Shown piece by piece: positions 17,141 to 26,333 of a stretch of 64,000 bases of DNA. The stretch lies in the NCBI GenBank assembly GCA_026914155.1, contig JAPPGH010000017.1, positions 124,001-188,000 on the forward strand. The letters run 5' to 3'. The notes below the pieces were generated by a model, which saw only the letters and a list, made by a program, of their open reading frames with translations, was not told the DNA's origin and ran no database searches. A program made the position numbers and the translations under genes. Source of the stretch: Candidatus Palauibacter rhopaloidicola. GTDB taxonomy: Bacteria > Gemmatimonadota > Gemmatimonadetes > Palauibacterales > Palauibacteraceae. The first letter of the stretch is position 1. Each line of letters opens with the position of its first letter.

Positions 17141-19117
17141 TTAGCGCCGGTCGTCCTCCTCCGCTGCCGCTCCGAGCAGGTCCAGGTCGCGCACGGTCTC
17201 GACGAGTCGGATGAACTCACCGCGATAGCCCCGCGGGTCGTCGCCCCGTCCCCTCTCCGCCAGCGCGATGACGTCATCCGCCGAGAGCCCTCCGGCGTGG
17301 GGCGAGTCCCGCAGCAGCATGCCGAACCCCGCCACGGCGGCGGCGAAACGGAAGCTCCGCGAGGGCGACCGGGAGCGGTCCGCGACCGCATGTGCCAGCA
17401 GCCGGCTCTCGGAGCCGTCCGGGTCCTTGTAGCGGACCTTCACGTAGAGCAGTTCGTCCTCGAACGCGCCCGGGGGCGCTTCCACGGGGGCCGGCGGCTC
17501 GGCGGCCGGCTGGTAGCGCAACGGATCCACGCTGCGGGGGACCGGGAGGCCCGCGGGCACGACCTCGTACAGCGCGGTCACCGTGTGGCCGGCCCCGAGC
17601 TCGCCCGCGTCCTTCGTGTCGTCGTTGAAGTCCTCGTCGGCGAGCAACCGGTTCTCGTATCCGATCAGCCGGTACGCGGCCGCGAGCGCGGGGTTGAACT
17701 CCACCTGTAGCTTCACGTCCTTCGCCACCGTGAACAGCGTCCCTCCCATCTCCTCTACGAGCACCTTCCGGGCCTCGAGGAGCCCGTCCACGTAGTGGAA
17801 GTTCCCGTTCCCGCGGTTCGCGATGCCCTCCATCTTCGAGTCCTTCAGGTTCCCGGTGCCGAAGCCGAGGACCGTGAGGAAGATCCCGCTCTTCCGCTCC
17901 CTCTCGATGAGGCGCACCATCGCCTCGTCGCTGGAGGCGCCCACGTTGAAATCCCCGTCGGTCGCGAGGATGACGCGGTTGTTGCCGTCCTCGACGAAGT
18001 GCTCCCGCGCCACGTCGTAGGCGAGCGCGATGCCGGCGCCGCCCGCCGTGCTTCCGCCGGCCTCCAGCCGCTCCACCGCCGACAGGATACGGGCCCGCCG
18101 GTTCCCCCGCGTCGAGGGGAGCGCGAGCCCCGCCGCGCCGGCGTAGACGACGATCGCGACCCGGTCCTGCGGTCGGAGCTGCTCGGTGAGCAGGGCGAAG
18201 GCCTTCTTCAGCAGCGGAAGCTTGTCGGGCGAAGACATCGACCCCGACACGTCGAGCAGGAAGACGAGGTTGCTCGGCGGCAGGTTCTCCGTGTCGACCG
18301 GGGGCGCCTTGAGTCCGATGCGAACGAGCCGGTGCTCCGGCTTCCACGGCGCATCCCACACCTCGGTGAGGACCTGGAAGGGGTGGCGGCCCGCGGCGGT
18401 ACCCCGCCCGTCGTCCCACTCGTACGGGAAGTAGTTGATCATCTCCTCGATCCGGACCGCGTCGGCGGGCGGCCGCTCCCCCGCCTGGATGAAGCGCCGG
18501 ACGTTGGCGTACGACGCGCGGTCCACGTCGATGGAAAAGGTGGAGAGCGGCGACTCGCCGACGCGGCGGAAGCCGTTCTCCTCGATCCGGGCGTACGACT
18601 CCGTGTTGAAATCCGTATTGAAATACGGGTGCACCACGGACGCCGACCTGGCGGAGGAGCTGATGGACGTCGGGCCCCGCAGCACGGTGAAGGGCGGCTC
18701 GCCCCGGGGCGTCTCCTCGGCCACGCCGGTCACGAGCGTCTCCTTTGTCCGCAACGTCGTCTGCTCGACGGCGAAGTCCAGCGTGACCGTCTCCCCCGCC
18801 GACACGGTGACTCGCCTGCTGGCCTCCCGGTAGCCGATCAACCGGACCGTGACGACCTGCTCCCCCGCCGGCACGCCCGGGAGGGAATAGCGGCCCTCCG
18901 CGTCGGTCAGCACGCCGATCGTCGTCCCGGCCACGAAGACCTGCGCCCCCGCGACCCCGGCGTTGGCCGTCGCGTCGGACACCCGTCCCTGCACGGTCCC
19001 CGTCTCCGGCCGGGTCCCGGACTGGGCGTGAGACGGGGTCGGGCCCGCGACCGCGAGGATCAGCGCCAGCAGGGCGCCGATCCGGGCTGGAGTTCCGAGA
19101 ATGTTCATGTTCGCCAT
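17141..19117 (-). CDS. Von Willebrand factor A protein with regulatory-like N-terminus
   Basis: This 658-residue exported protein has a signal peptide (cleavage near SHAQ, residue 31), a carboxypeptidase-regulatory-like domain (about 40-118, VQGRVSDATANAGVAGAQVFV), a VWF_N-type region (about 165-255, with FSIDVDRASYANVRRFI), a vWA domain whose metal site DVSGSM is at 289-294, and a DUF3520-like C-terminal half. This matches YfbK-type vWA proteins, whose role is unclear. The N-terminal fusion is a Bacteroidota/Gemmatimonadota habit and suggests a surface partner. AGGAGA lies 12 bases before the ATG. It is 11 bases upstream of ubiE on the same strand. Confidence 0.85.
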   Translation of the reverse strand: MANMNILGTPARIGALLALILAVAGPTPSHAQSGTRPETGTVQGRVSDATANAGVAGAQVFVAGTTIGVLTDAEGRYSLPGVPAGEQVVTVRLIGYREASRRVTVSAGETVTLDFAVEQTTLRTKETLVTGVAEETPRGEPPFTVLRGPTSISSSARSASVVHPYFNTDFNTESYARIEENGFRRVGESPLSTFSIDVDRASYANVRRFIQAGERPPADAVRIEEMINYFPYEWDDGRGTAAGRHPFQVLTEVWDAPWKPEHRLVRIGLKAPPVDTENLPPSNLVFLLDVSGSMSSPDKLPLLKKAFALLTEQLRPQDRVAIVVYAGAAGLALPSTRGNRRARILSAVERLEAGGSTAGGAGIALAYDVAREHFVEDGNNRVILATDGDFNVGASSDEAMVRLIERERKSGIFLTVLGFGTGNLKDSKMEGIANRGNGNFHYVDGLLEARKVLVEEMGGTLFTVAKDVKLQVEFNPALAAAYRLIGYENRLLADEDFNDDTKDAGELGAGHTVTALYEVVPAGLPVPRSVDPLRYQPAAEPPAPVEAPPGAFEDELLYVKVRYKDPDGSESRLLAHAVADRSRSPSRSFRFAAAVAGFGMLLRDSPHAGGLSADDVIALAERGRGDDPRGYRGEFIRLVETVRDLDLLGAAAEEDDRR

Positions 19118-19272
19118 GGTCGCACTGTCTCCTGTCCAGGGCCGTACCCGGGGCCGCCGGGCGCGGCGAGCCCCCGCCCTACACCCGTAGACGCCACGAA
19201 CGGGAAAAGGGTGACAGCGCGATCCGCCGCCGCGCCGCGGGTTCCGGCGGGCTGGCATGCCTGCCGGGGATA

Positions 19273-19290
19273 GTATACCATGTATACATG
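19273..19290 (+). promoter_or_regulatory. Palindromic operator overlapping a start codon
   Basis: GTATAC occurs twice, separated by CAT (19273-19287), and CATGTATACATG (19279-19290) is a perfect 12-base palindrome whose last three bases are the ATG of the next gene. No ribosome-binding sequence precedes that ATG. In this GC-rich window an AT-rich dyad over a start codon is a good candidate for an autoregulatory binding site. Confidence 0.5.
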
Positions 19291-19665
19291 CCTCTGCCCC
19301 GCCCCCTCTGCACCCGCGTCTCGCGCGAAATCGAATCGGAACTCGAACGCGTCTTCCTCGAGCAGCAGTGGACCCCCTCGGAGGGACTCAGGAACATCCT
19401 CCTGGAGTGGCTCGCGCTGCAGCGATTCCCGCAGATCGAGTTCCGGGAGACCCGCGCGGGCCGGAGGGCGGCCCTGCGCGGCGGGCCGGAGGTATGGGAG
19501 GTCGCGGCCGCGGCCGGCCCCGGCCGGGCGATGAGCGCCGTCGTCGGCCAGCGCTTCGCCGGGACGCGGACGGAAGCCCTGGAGGAAGCCCTCGCCTACG
19601 CCAAGATCTTCGCGGACCAGATCGACCCCATCATCGCCCGCGAAGAACGCCTCGCCCGCCCGTGA
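19288..19665 (+). CDS. DUF433-related (VapB45-type antitoxin-like) protein
   Basis: This 125-residue protein contains FPQIEFRETRAGRRAALRGGPEVWEV (about residues 48-73), which resembles the DUF433 core found in VapB45-type antitoxins and related DNA-binding proteins. The first 45 residues form a helical segment (SREIESELERVFLEQQWTPSEGLRNILLEWL) and the last 40 are another helix-rich part. No PIN-domain or other toxin gene adjoins: trpE is convergent and the vWA gene divergent. The start sits inside an AT-rich palindrome, consistent with autorepression. Family assignment is by motif memory and is moderate. Confidence 0.6.
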   Translation: MPLPRPLCTRVSREIESELERVFLEQQWTPSEGLRNILLEWLALQRFPQIEFRETRAGRRAALRGGPEVWEVAAAAGPGRAMSAVVGQRFAGTRTEALEEALAYAKIFADQIDPIIAREERLARP

Positions 19666-19685
19666 CGGGACTTTCGTGAGGGCGG

Positions 19686-21170
19686 CTAGACTTTCGTCAG
19701 CGCCTCGAGGAGGACGCGGGCCTTGTGGCGGGTCTCTTCCCACTCGCGGGCGGGTTCGGAGTCGTAGACGATTCCGGCACCGGCCTGCGCGTACACGCGA
19801 TCGCCGACGGAGAGCAGCGTGCGGATGACGATCGCCATGTCGAGGCTCGTCGCGCCGTAGCCGACGTAGCCGGCCGCTCCGCCGTAGGGTCCGCGGCGGG
19901 TCGGTTCGAGTTCGTCCAGGATCTCCATGGCGCGCACCTTCGGGGCGCCGGTGAGCGTGCCGGCCGGAAAGCAGGCCTTGAACGCTTCGACGGCGTCGGC
20001 TCCGTCCGCCAGCGACCCCGCCACCTCGCTCACGAGGTGCATGACGTGGCTGTAGCGCTCGACCTCCATGAAGCGCGACACCTCGACGGAGCCGGGACGG
20101 GCGACCCGGCTCACGTCGTTGCGGCCGAGATCCACGAGCATGAGGTGTTCCGCCCGCTCCTTCTCGTCGGCGAGCAGCTCGCGCGCGTGCCGCTCGTCCT
20201 CGGGCGGCGTGGCGCCGCGCGGCCGCGTCCCGGCGATCGGGCGCACGGTCACGATCCCGTCTTCGACCCGGACCAGCGTCTCCGGGGAGGAGCCGATGAG
20301 GCGCATGCCGTCCAGTTCGATGAAGAAGAGGTAGGGCGACGGGTTGCTGCGCCGGAGCGCGCGGTAAAGCTCCAGGGGGTCGCCCTCGAAACGGGCGCCG
20401 GCGCGCTGCGAGACCACGACCTGGTACGCATCGCCCGCCACGATGTACTCGCGGATCCGCTCGACGGCCGCCTCGTAGTCGTCCCGCGAGCGGTTGCCGG
20501 CCACCTCCGGTGCGCCCGCCGCGCCGTTGCCGAGCGGCCCCAGCCCGTGCGGGTTCTCCAGGCCGCGCACCCAGTCGGCAAGCCCGTCCAGTGCCTCGCC
20601 GTACAACGCGGCCGGGTCGCCGCCGGGCGCGACCGGGACCGGCGCGACCGCAAAGGCGCGGGAATACAGGTTGTCGACAATGAGCATGCGCTCCGTGGCC
20701 ATGAAGCAGGCGTCCGGCACGCCGAGGTCGTCCGGCGGCGCGTCCGGCAGCCGCTCGAGCCAGCGCACCGTGTCGTAGCCGAAGAAACCGACCGCGCCGC
20801 CCCAGAACCGCGGCAGGGCAGGGACTTCGACCGGTTCGTACCGCGTGATCCACGCCTCGAAGGCGCCGAAGGGATCGCTCGTGGCTTCGGGCGCTCCCCA
20901 GCCCGCGCCCGACGTCCACAGCCGGACCTCCGGACCGTCGAGCCGCCAGGCCTCCCGCGGCTCCGAGCCGAGGAAGCTGAATCGCGCCCACCGCTCCCCG
21001 CCCTCCACCGACTCGAGCAGGAACGAGAACGGCCCACGCCGGAGCTTCGAAAACGCCGTGACCGGCGTGTCGAGGTCGAACGGAATCTCGATGGCCACGG
21101 GCACCATCCGCCCGGGCTCGGCGAGTCGGGAGAATTCGGCAAAGTCGGGAATGACGGATACGTCGCTCAT
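19686..21170 (-). CDS. trpE: Anthranilate synthase component I
   Basis: This 494-residue chorismate-utilising enzyme makes anthranilate from chorismate with ammonia or the glutaminase TrpG, the first step of tryptophan synthesis. The N-terminal FLLESVEGGERWARFSFLG contains the LLES element involved in tryptophan feedback in TrpE; the catalytic half has GDAYQVVVSQR, PETLVRVEDGIVTVRPIAGTRPRG, ELLADEKERAEHLMLVDLGRNDV and CFPAGTLTGAPKVRAMEI. PabB is the alternative, but the LLES motif favours TrpE. The ATG at 21170 fits better than the one at 21218, which adds a non-conserved stretch. No trpG is visible in the window. Confidence 0.88.
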   Translation of the reverse strand: MSDVSVIPDFAEFSRLAEPGRMVPVAIEIPFDLDTPVTAFSKLRRGPFSFLLESVEGGERWARFSFLGSEPREAWRLDGPEVRLWTSGAGWGAPEATSDPFGAFEAWITRYEPVEVPALPRFWGGAVGFFGYDTVRWLERLPDAPPDDLGVPDACFMATERMLIVDNLYSRAFAVAPVPVAPGGDPAALYGEALDGLADWVRGLENPHGLGPLGNGAAGAPEVAGNRSRDDYEAAVERIREYIVAGDAYQVVVSQRAGARFEGDPLELYRALRRSNPSPYLFFIELDGMRLIGSSPETLVRVEDGIVTVRPIAGTRPRGATPPEDERHARELLADEKERAEHLMLVDLGRNDVSRVARPGSVEVSRFMEVERYSHVMHLVSEVAGSLADGADAVEAFKACFPAGTLTGAPKVRAMEILDELEPTRRGPYGGAAGYVGYGATSLDMAIVIRTLLSVGDRVYAQAGAGIVYDSEPAREWEETRHKARVLLEALTKV

Positions 21171-21340
21171 GCGCCCAAGGTAGCAGCCCGCGCCTGTGCC
21201 GGGGACCGACGCGGACACCCGTCCGGATCACCTTGTCGGGCGTGGGCTTTTCGTCTAATCTCTCGGAATCCGGTTCAATCCGGCCCGAACCCGTATCAAC
21301 CCATGGCCGAGGAGCTGCTCGGCAGCCCAATGAGGAAGCG

Positions 21341-22558
21341 ATGAACACCAGCGATTACATCTCTCAGGTCGACCAGTGGAGCGCGCACAACTACCACCCG
21401 CTTCCCGTCGTGATCGAGCGCGGCGAGGGCGAGTGGGTGTGGGACGTGGAAGGCCGCCGGTATCTGGACATGCTGAGCGCCTATTCCGCGGTGAACCAGG
21501 GACACCGGCATCCCCGCATCATCGAGGCGCTGCGCGCGCAGGCGGAGAAGCTCACGCTCACGTCGCGCGCCTTCCATAACGACCGCATGGGCCCGTTCCT
21601 CCAGAAGCTGTGCGAGATGACGGGGTTCGAGCGCGCGCTGCCGATGAATACCGGCGCCGAGGGTGTGGAGACCGCGATCAAGGCGGCCCGCAAGTGGGGC
21701 TACACCGTGAAAGGCGTGGCCGAGGACCGGGCCGAGATCATCGTCTGCGAGCAGAACTTCCACGGCCGGACGACGACCATCGTGGGCTTCTCCTCGGATG
21801 AGGGATCCACGTTCGGGTTCGGTCCCTTCACGCCGGGTTTCGTGCCGATTCCCTACGGCGACGCGGACGCGCTCGAGGCGGCGATCACGCCGAACACCGT
21901 CGGCTTCCTCGTCGAGCCCATCCAGGGGGAGGCGGGCGTCGTGGTGCCCCCCGACGGCTTCTACGCGCGGGCGCTGGAGATCTGCCGGACGAACGGCGTC
22001 CTCATGATCAACGACGAGATCCAGACGGGCCTGGGGCGGACGGGCAAGCTGTTCTGCGCCGACTGGGAGGCGGATCGCGGCGACATCATGATCGTCGGGA
22101 AGGCGCTCGGCGGGGGCGTGTTCCCCGTCTCCGGGATCCTCGCCAACTCCGCGATCATGGACGTCTTCCATCCGGGAGACCACGGCTCGACGTTCGGCGG
22201 AAATCCGCTCGGCGCGGCGGTGGGGATGGCGGCGCTGGACGTGATTCGGGACGAGGATCTGCCGGGCCGCTCGAATGAGCTGGGCGCCTGGTTCAAGGGA
22301 GAACTGGAGGCGATCGACTCGCGGCACGTGGACCACGTGCGCGGGCGGGGCCTGTTCATCGGCGTGGTCGTGCGGGACGAGTCGGGATCGGCGCGTCCGT
22401 TCTGCGAGGCGCTGCAGGCGCGCGGGATCCTCGCCAAGGAGACGCACGAGCAGGTGATCCGGTTCGCGCCTCCGCTCACGATCGAAAAGGCGAGCCTGGA
22501 ATGGGCGCTGGAGAACATCGCCGAGGTGCTGGAGGGCGCGGCAGTCGCCGTAGCCTAG
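21341..22558 (+). CDS. rocD: Ornithine aminotransferase
   Basis: This 405-residue class III PLP enzyme converts ornithine and 2-oxoglutarate to glutamate semialdehyde and glutamate, linking arginine breakdown to proline. Marks are SAYSAVNQGHRHPRI, MNTGAEGVETAIKAARKWGY (PLP phosphate loop), the cofactor Asp in NDEIQTGLGRTGK and the Schiff-base lysine K254 in GKALGGGVFPVSG; HGSTFGGNPLG follows. Length is normal. GAGGAAG precedes the ATG. It is divergent from trpE across about 170 bases and followed by a strong hairpin at 22576, so it is probably transcribed alone. Confidence 0.93.
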   Translation: MNTSDYISQVDQWSAHNYHPLPVVIERGEGEWVWDVEGRRYLDMLSAYSAVNQGHRHPRIIEALRAQAEKLTLTSRAFHNDRMGPFLQKLCEMTGFERALPMNTGAEGVETAIKAARKWGYTVKGVAEDRAEIIVCEQNFHGRTTTIVGFSSDEGSTFGFGPFTPGFVPIPYGDADALEAAITPNTVGFLVEPIQGEAGVVVPPDGFYARALEICRTNGVLMINDEIQTGLGRTGKLFCADWEADRGDIMIVGKALGGGVFPVSGILANSAIMDVFHPGDHGSTFGGNPLGAAVGMAALDVIRDEDLPGRSNELGAWFKGELEAIDSRHVDHVRGRGLFIGVVVRDESGSARPFCEALQARGILAKETHEQVIRFAPPLTIEKASLEWALENIAEVLEGAAVAVA

Positions 22559-22575
22559 GCCGCCACGAGTCGACC

Positions 22576-22601
22576 GGCCGCGGCGCATCGTCGCCGCGGC
22601 C
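22576..22601 (+). terminator. Perfect 10-bp GC hairpin after rocD
   Basis: GGCCGCGGCG (22576-22585) pairs perfectly with CGCCGCGGCC (22592-22601) around CATCGT, starting 17 bases after the rocD stop. Position suggests transcription termination, but no T-run follows. The rest of 22602-22743 is GC-rich leader of the sigma-factor gene in which I see nothing else. Confidence 0.5.
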
Positions 22602-22743
22602 CGGCCGTCCCCCGGGTCCGCCCGCCGATTCCCCCTCCGGCGGTCCGCCCGATCCCCGCGCAACCAATCCCCGGTTGCCTGTGTCACCGATCCAGAAGCA
22701 GAAGAAGCGGAAGAACCGACGTGTACCCGGAGACCCCGGCACG

Positions 22744-23286
22744 GTGACGGAGCCGCAACTCATTCAGCGGCTCAGGGACGGAGACCAGGACGCGGCGCGC
22801 GCGTTGTACGACGCGCACGTCGACCGGGTGTTCCGGATCTGCTACCGGTTCGCGGGCGAGGACCATCTCGCCCAGGATTTTACGCAGGAGACGTTCGTGC
22901 GGGCGTTCACGAAGATCGACACGTTTCGCGGCGAGGCCGCGTTCGGGACGTGGCTGGGATCGATCGCCACGACGGTGTCGCTGAACGGGCTCCGCAAGGT
23001 GAAGCGCTTTCGCAGCCGCGAGACCGCGCTGCACGAGGATCTCCGCTCGACCCGCGGTCTGAGCGGCCTCGAGCCCGACGTCAAGGAGCGCCTGCACCGC
23101 GCCATCGACGAGCTTCCCGCCGGCTACCGCACCGTCTTCCTGCTGCACGACCTCGAGGGCTATACGCACGAGGAGATCGGGACGATGCTCGGCATCAAGG
23201 CGGGGACGTCCAAGTCGCAGCTCTTCCGGGCGCGCAGCCGCCTGCGGGAGAAGCTCGCGGACTTCGCGGGAGAATGGGCATGCTGA
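22744..23286 (+). CDS. ECF-type RNA polymerase sigma factor
   Basis: This 180-residue protein has region 2 (about residues 6-80: LIQRLRDGDQDAARALYDAHVDRVFRICYRF, then AQDFTQETFVRAFTKIDTF) and region 4 (about 118-168: RAIDELPAGYRTVFLLHDLEGYTHEEIGTMLG, helix-turn-helix with GTSKSQLFRARSRLREKL). It directs RNA polymerase to its own promoters. I chose the GTG at 22744, with GGAG 11 bases upstream, because VTEPQLIQRL is the usual ECF opening; a GTG at 22681 would add a Lys/Arg-rich tail. The next gene begins before this one ends, as for a sigma/anti-sigma pair. Confidence 0.87.
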   Translation: MTEPQLIQRLRDGDQDAARALYDAHVDRVFRICYRFAGEDHLAQDFTQETFVRAFTKIDTFRGEAAFGTWLGSIATTVSLNGLRKVKRFRSRETALHEDLRSTRGLSGLEPDVKERLHRAIDELPAGYRTVFLLHDLEGYTHEEIGTMLGIKAGTSKSQLFRARSRLREKLADFAGEWAC

Positions 23287-24356
23287 AGGATCGCATGGAC
23301 GACGCGAGCCGCTTTGCCCGGTTCGTCCGCCGGGAGGCGGCCGACTACCACGACCCGCCGGAGCCCCCCGCCGAGGCGATGTGGGCCGGGATCGAGGCGC
23401 GGCTTGAAGCGCCGCTCGAGGCACCGCCGGTGCCGGATTCGCCCGGGATGGTGGACATGACGGGCGCGGTGGCCGGCGTTGGCGGTGCCGTCGATCGCGA
23501 CGACGATCACCCCTTCGATGTGCTGGGCTACCACGACCCGCCGTCCGCGCCGCGCGAGGCGATGTGGGAACGCATCGAGGCCGAGTGGGTCGCGCGGCAG
23601 CCGGAGGACCCCGGGGCGCGCACGGCGGCTCGCGGCCCGCTGCGGCTGATCGTGGCCCGGACGTTCGGTCGGCGGCCCGGCCGGACGACCGTGTGGCTGA
23701 CGGGCGCCGCCGCGGCTTCGGTCGCGCTGGCCGTGGCGCTCGACCGTGGCGCACAGTTGCCGGTGCCCGCCGAGCCGGAGACGGTCGCCGCGGCGACGTC
23801 ACCGACCACGGCGGCACCGGGGACGGCGACGCCGATATCGGTCGCCGCGACCGACTCCGGGCCCCTCGCGCCGACGGCCGCCGAGGAGGCGCTGGCGCTT
23901 TCCGTCCTCGAGGAGCCCCTGGAGACGACCCGGCAGTTCGCCGCGGCCGATCCGCCGCAGGCCGCCGATCCGGCTCCGGCCGCGACGCCGGGCCGGCCGG
24001 AAGCGGATCCGCCGGTCCGCGCCGCCGCCGCCGAATACGACATGTCCCGGATCTCCCGCCACCTGGACCGGACCCACGCCCTGCTCGTCGCGTTCCGCAC
24101 GGATATCGGAACCGACGAGTCGCAGCGCGACCTGGCCAGGTGGGCGCGTGAGTTCCTGGTCGAGACCCGTTCGCTGCTCAGCACGCCCGCCGCGGAAGGC
24201 CAGCGGGAGCGCGCGCTGCTGCAAGATCTCGAACTCGTCCTCGTGCAGATCGCGTGCCTCGGCCCGGACGCCCCGGACTTCGAGCGCGACCTGGCCCGCG
24301 AGAGCGTGGAGCGGCAGGGGACGTTGATGCGGCTTCGGTCCGCGAGCGGCACATGA
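23280..24356 (+). CDS. Putative membrane anti-sigma factor
   Basis: This 358-residue protein overlaps the sigma gene by seven bases, with GGGAGA seven bases before its ATG. The N-terminal cytoplasmic part carries the same motif twice: YHDPPEPPAEAMWAGIEA (residues 23-40) and YHDPPSAPREAMWERIEA (84-101). One transmembrane helix follows at about 136-154, then a Pro/Ala/Thr-rich stretch and a helical C-terminal domain (YDMSRISRHLDRTHALLVAFRTDI). It lacks the zinc HCC motif of classical anti-sigma factors, so the role is inferred from gene position and topology. The YHDPP repeat probably marks the sigma-binding segment. Confidence 0.65.
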   Translation: MLKDRMDDASRFARFVRREAADYHDPPEPPAEAMWAGIEARLEAPLEAPPVPDSPGMVDMTGAVAGVGGAVDRDDDHPFDVLGYHDPPSAPREAMWERIEAEWVARQPEDPGARTAARGPLRLIVARTFGRRPGRTTVWLTGAAAASVALAVALDRGAQLPVPAEPETVAAATSPTTAAPGTATPISVAATDSGPLAPTAAEEALALSVLEEPLETTRQFAAADPPQAADPAPAATPGRPEADPPVRAAAAEYDMSRISRHLDRTHALLVAFRTDIGTDESQRDLARWAREFLVETRSLLSTPAAEGQRERALLQDLELVLVQIACLGPDAPDFERDLARESVERQGTLMRLRSASGT

Positions 24357-24390
24357 AGCGGCACGTGAATGAACCGTATGGAGGCATGAT

Positions 24391-26277
24391 ATGAATAATC
24401 GCGTAAGACACCTGACGTGGACCGGGCTGCTGCTGGCCGGCCTCTCGATCGTGGACGCCGCCCCCCCGCGCGCCGCGCTGCCCGTGCTCGGGGCGGGGGC
24501 TCTCGCCGGGCAGACCGTCCGGCAGGAAGAGGTGGCGCGATTCCTCGAGGCGCGCCGCGCCATCAACGCGGAGGAGTTCGAACGCGCGGTGGCGCTCTTC
24601 CAGGCCGTACGAACCGAATCCCCGATCGTGACGCCCCGCTTCGAGCCCGATTCCTACTACTGGGAGGCGTTCGCCCGCTATCGCCTCGGCGACCTGGACG
24701 AGGCGCGGTTGCTGCTCGAAATACTGATGGTCGGATTTCCCGAGGCGCGGCCGCCTGAAGCTCGTCAGGGCAGTCGCCCAGCCAGGGAGGCCGGCCGGCT
24801 GTACCACGAAGCGCGGGCCCTGGGATTCGAGATCCGGAGCCAGCTCGCGTCTCAGGGCGACGCCGGCGACGCGGAGCGGCTGCTGCGCGAGGCGGAGGAA
24901 ACCCTCGATGTCGCCGCCACGACCGACGGCTTTCGCGTGATGCCCATGCAGGTGGGGGACCGCATCGTCACGCTTCCCGTACGAGTGGCCGACCTGATGG
25001 CTGCGCCGGACTCGGTGGCCGCCGATTCGCTGGCCGTCTTGATGGGCGAGGCTCAGGGCGAGCCGGACGTACATGACGAGCCGGATGCACAGCACCCGGG
25101 AGCACAGCACGCGGAGGACTACCTCCGGCGCTTGGCGGAGTCCTCGGAGAGCATCACCGATTTCGAGCGGCAGGTGGCGGACTACCAGCGGCTGGCCTTG
25201 GACGTCGATCTGCTGCAGGTCGATTGGCAGCGGGCGGAATACCAGGAGGCTTGGCGCAACGCGTCGCAGGAGCGGGGGACGTGCGACGACGTGTCGGTGC
25301 AGTTGGCGGCGCTCGAAGCGGTCATGCGCTACGAGAACGAGATCAACCGGATGCAGGTGCTTCGCGATGTCCTGGCCCGTGACGACGAGTGTTCGCCGCG
25401 GCTGCACGAGGAGGCGGTCCAATTCGTCGCGAGACAGGGAACCCGGGAAGCCGAGAACGTTCTCCGCGGCATCTTCGAGACTCATTCGAAGAGGTCCGTC
25501 CGCAGGCACGCGCTGCAGGAAATGTGGCGTTTCAACTCCTGGGATGCGTACCAGGTGCTCAAGCAGACGCTCGAGGACTCGGACGACTACGCCATGCAGA
25601 GCGATGCGATCGAAGCCCTCCGCAGGAGTTCGTACGAGGGAACGACGACCGGTGCCGCCTGGATGCAGTACGGCCTCCGCAACGGCGCCGTGAATGCGCT
25701 CGTCAACGCGGCCCTCGATGATTCCAAGTCGGAAACCATCCGCAACGCGGCGATCAGAGCGGTGGGCCGTCGGGATGACGTGCGAGCCGCCGCCTTCGTT
25801 CCGATCTACGAACGACTCGATTCGGATGACCTCAAGGAGTCCCTGTTCCGGGCCGTGCAACGAAAGGTGCGCGAAGAAGAGGACATGGAGACGGCCGCCT
25901 GGGCGCGCTCCGTTGCCTTCGACACGGAGGAGTCCGAAGACGTGCGCGAGGAAGCCTTCACCGCGTGGGCGGGTCACCCGACGGTGACGGTGGCGTACCT
26001 CGCCGACCTCTACGGAGAGATTTCGGAGCCCTTCCTGAAGATGCAGACCATCTACGCCATCTTCGAGCGGGCCGATGCCGACTCCGAAGCCCCTCGGGTC
26101 CTGATGGAACTGATCCGCAACGAACCGGACCACGAGGTGCGGGAACGCGGCATCTACTGGCTCGGCCGCACGGGATCCGAAGAGGCGGTGGACTTCCTCC
26201 TTGAATTGCTGACCCCCCCGGCCGCCGATACACTGCCTCCTCCGGCCACCGATACGGTGCCGAAGCGGCCCGGATGA
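24391..26277 (+). CDS. HEAT-repeat exported protein
   Basis: This 628-residue protein has a signal peptide (residues 1-24) and TPR-like helices at about 45-115 (RRAINAEEFERAVALFQAV, YYWEAFARYRLGDLDEARLLLEIL), a linker, a coiled segment (about 250-300), then HEAT-like repeats from about 310 to the end, for example RNAAIRAVGRRDDVRAAAFVP and VRERGIYWLGRTGSEEAVDFLLELL. These are protein-protein interaction scaffolds without catalysis. GGAGG precedes the ATG by six bases and the gene follows the anti-sigma gene after 34 bases, so it is likely part of the same operon and acts in the periplasm. Confidence 0.75.
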   Translation: MNNRVRHLTWTGLLLAGLSIVDAAPPRAALPVLGAGALAGQTVRQEEVARFLEARRAINAEEFERAVALFQAVRTESPIVTPRFEPDSYYWEAFARYRLGDLDEARLLLEILMVGFPEARPPEARQGSRPAREAGRLYHEARALGFEIRSQLASQGDAGDAERLLREAEETLDVAATTDGFRVMPMQVGDRIVTLPVRVADLMAAPDSVAADSLAVLMGEAQGEPDVHDEPDAQHPGAQHAEDYLRRLAESSESITDFERQVADYQRLALDVDLLQVDWQRAEYQEAWRNASQERGTCDDVSVQLAALEAVMRYENEINRMQVLRDVLARDDECSPRLHEEAVQFVARQGTREAENVLRGIFETHSKRSVRRHALQEMWRFNSWDAYQVLKQTLEDSDDYAMQSDAIEALRRSSYEGTTTGAAWMQYGLRNGAVNALVNAALDDSKSETIRNAAIRAVGRRDDVRAAAFVPIYERLDSDDLKESLFRAVQRKVREEEDMETAAWARSVAFDTEESEDVREEAFTAWAGHPTVTVAYLADLYGEISEPFLKMQTIYAIFERADADSEAPRVLMELIRNEPDHEVRERGIYWLGRTGSEEAVDFLLELLTPPAADTLPPPATDTVPKRPG

Positions 26278-26333
26278 GACGCATCACAGGAGTCGACGTC
26301 TCGATTCCGGGTGGTTGAGACCGAGGCTCCTGG

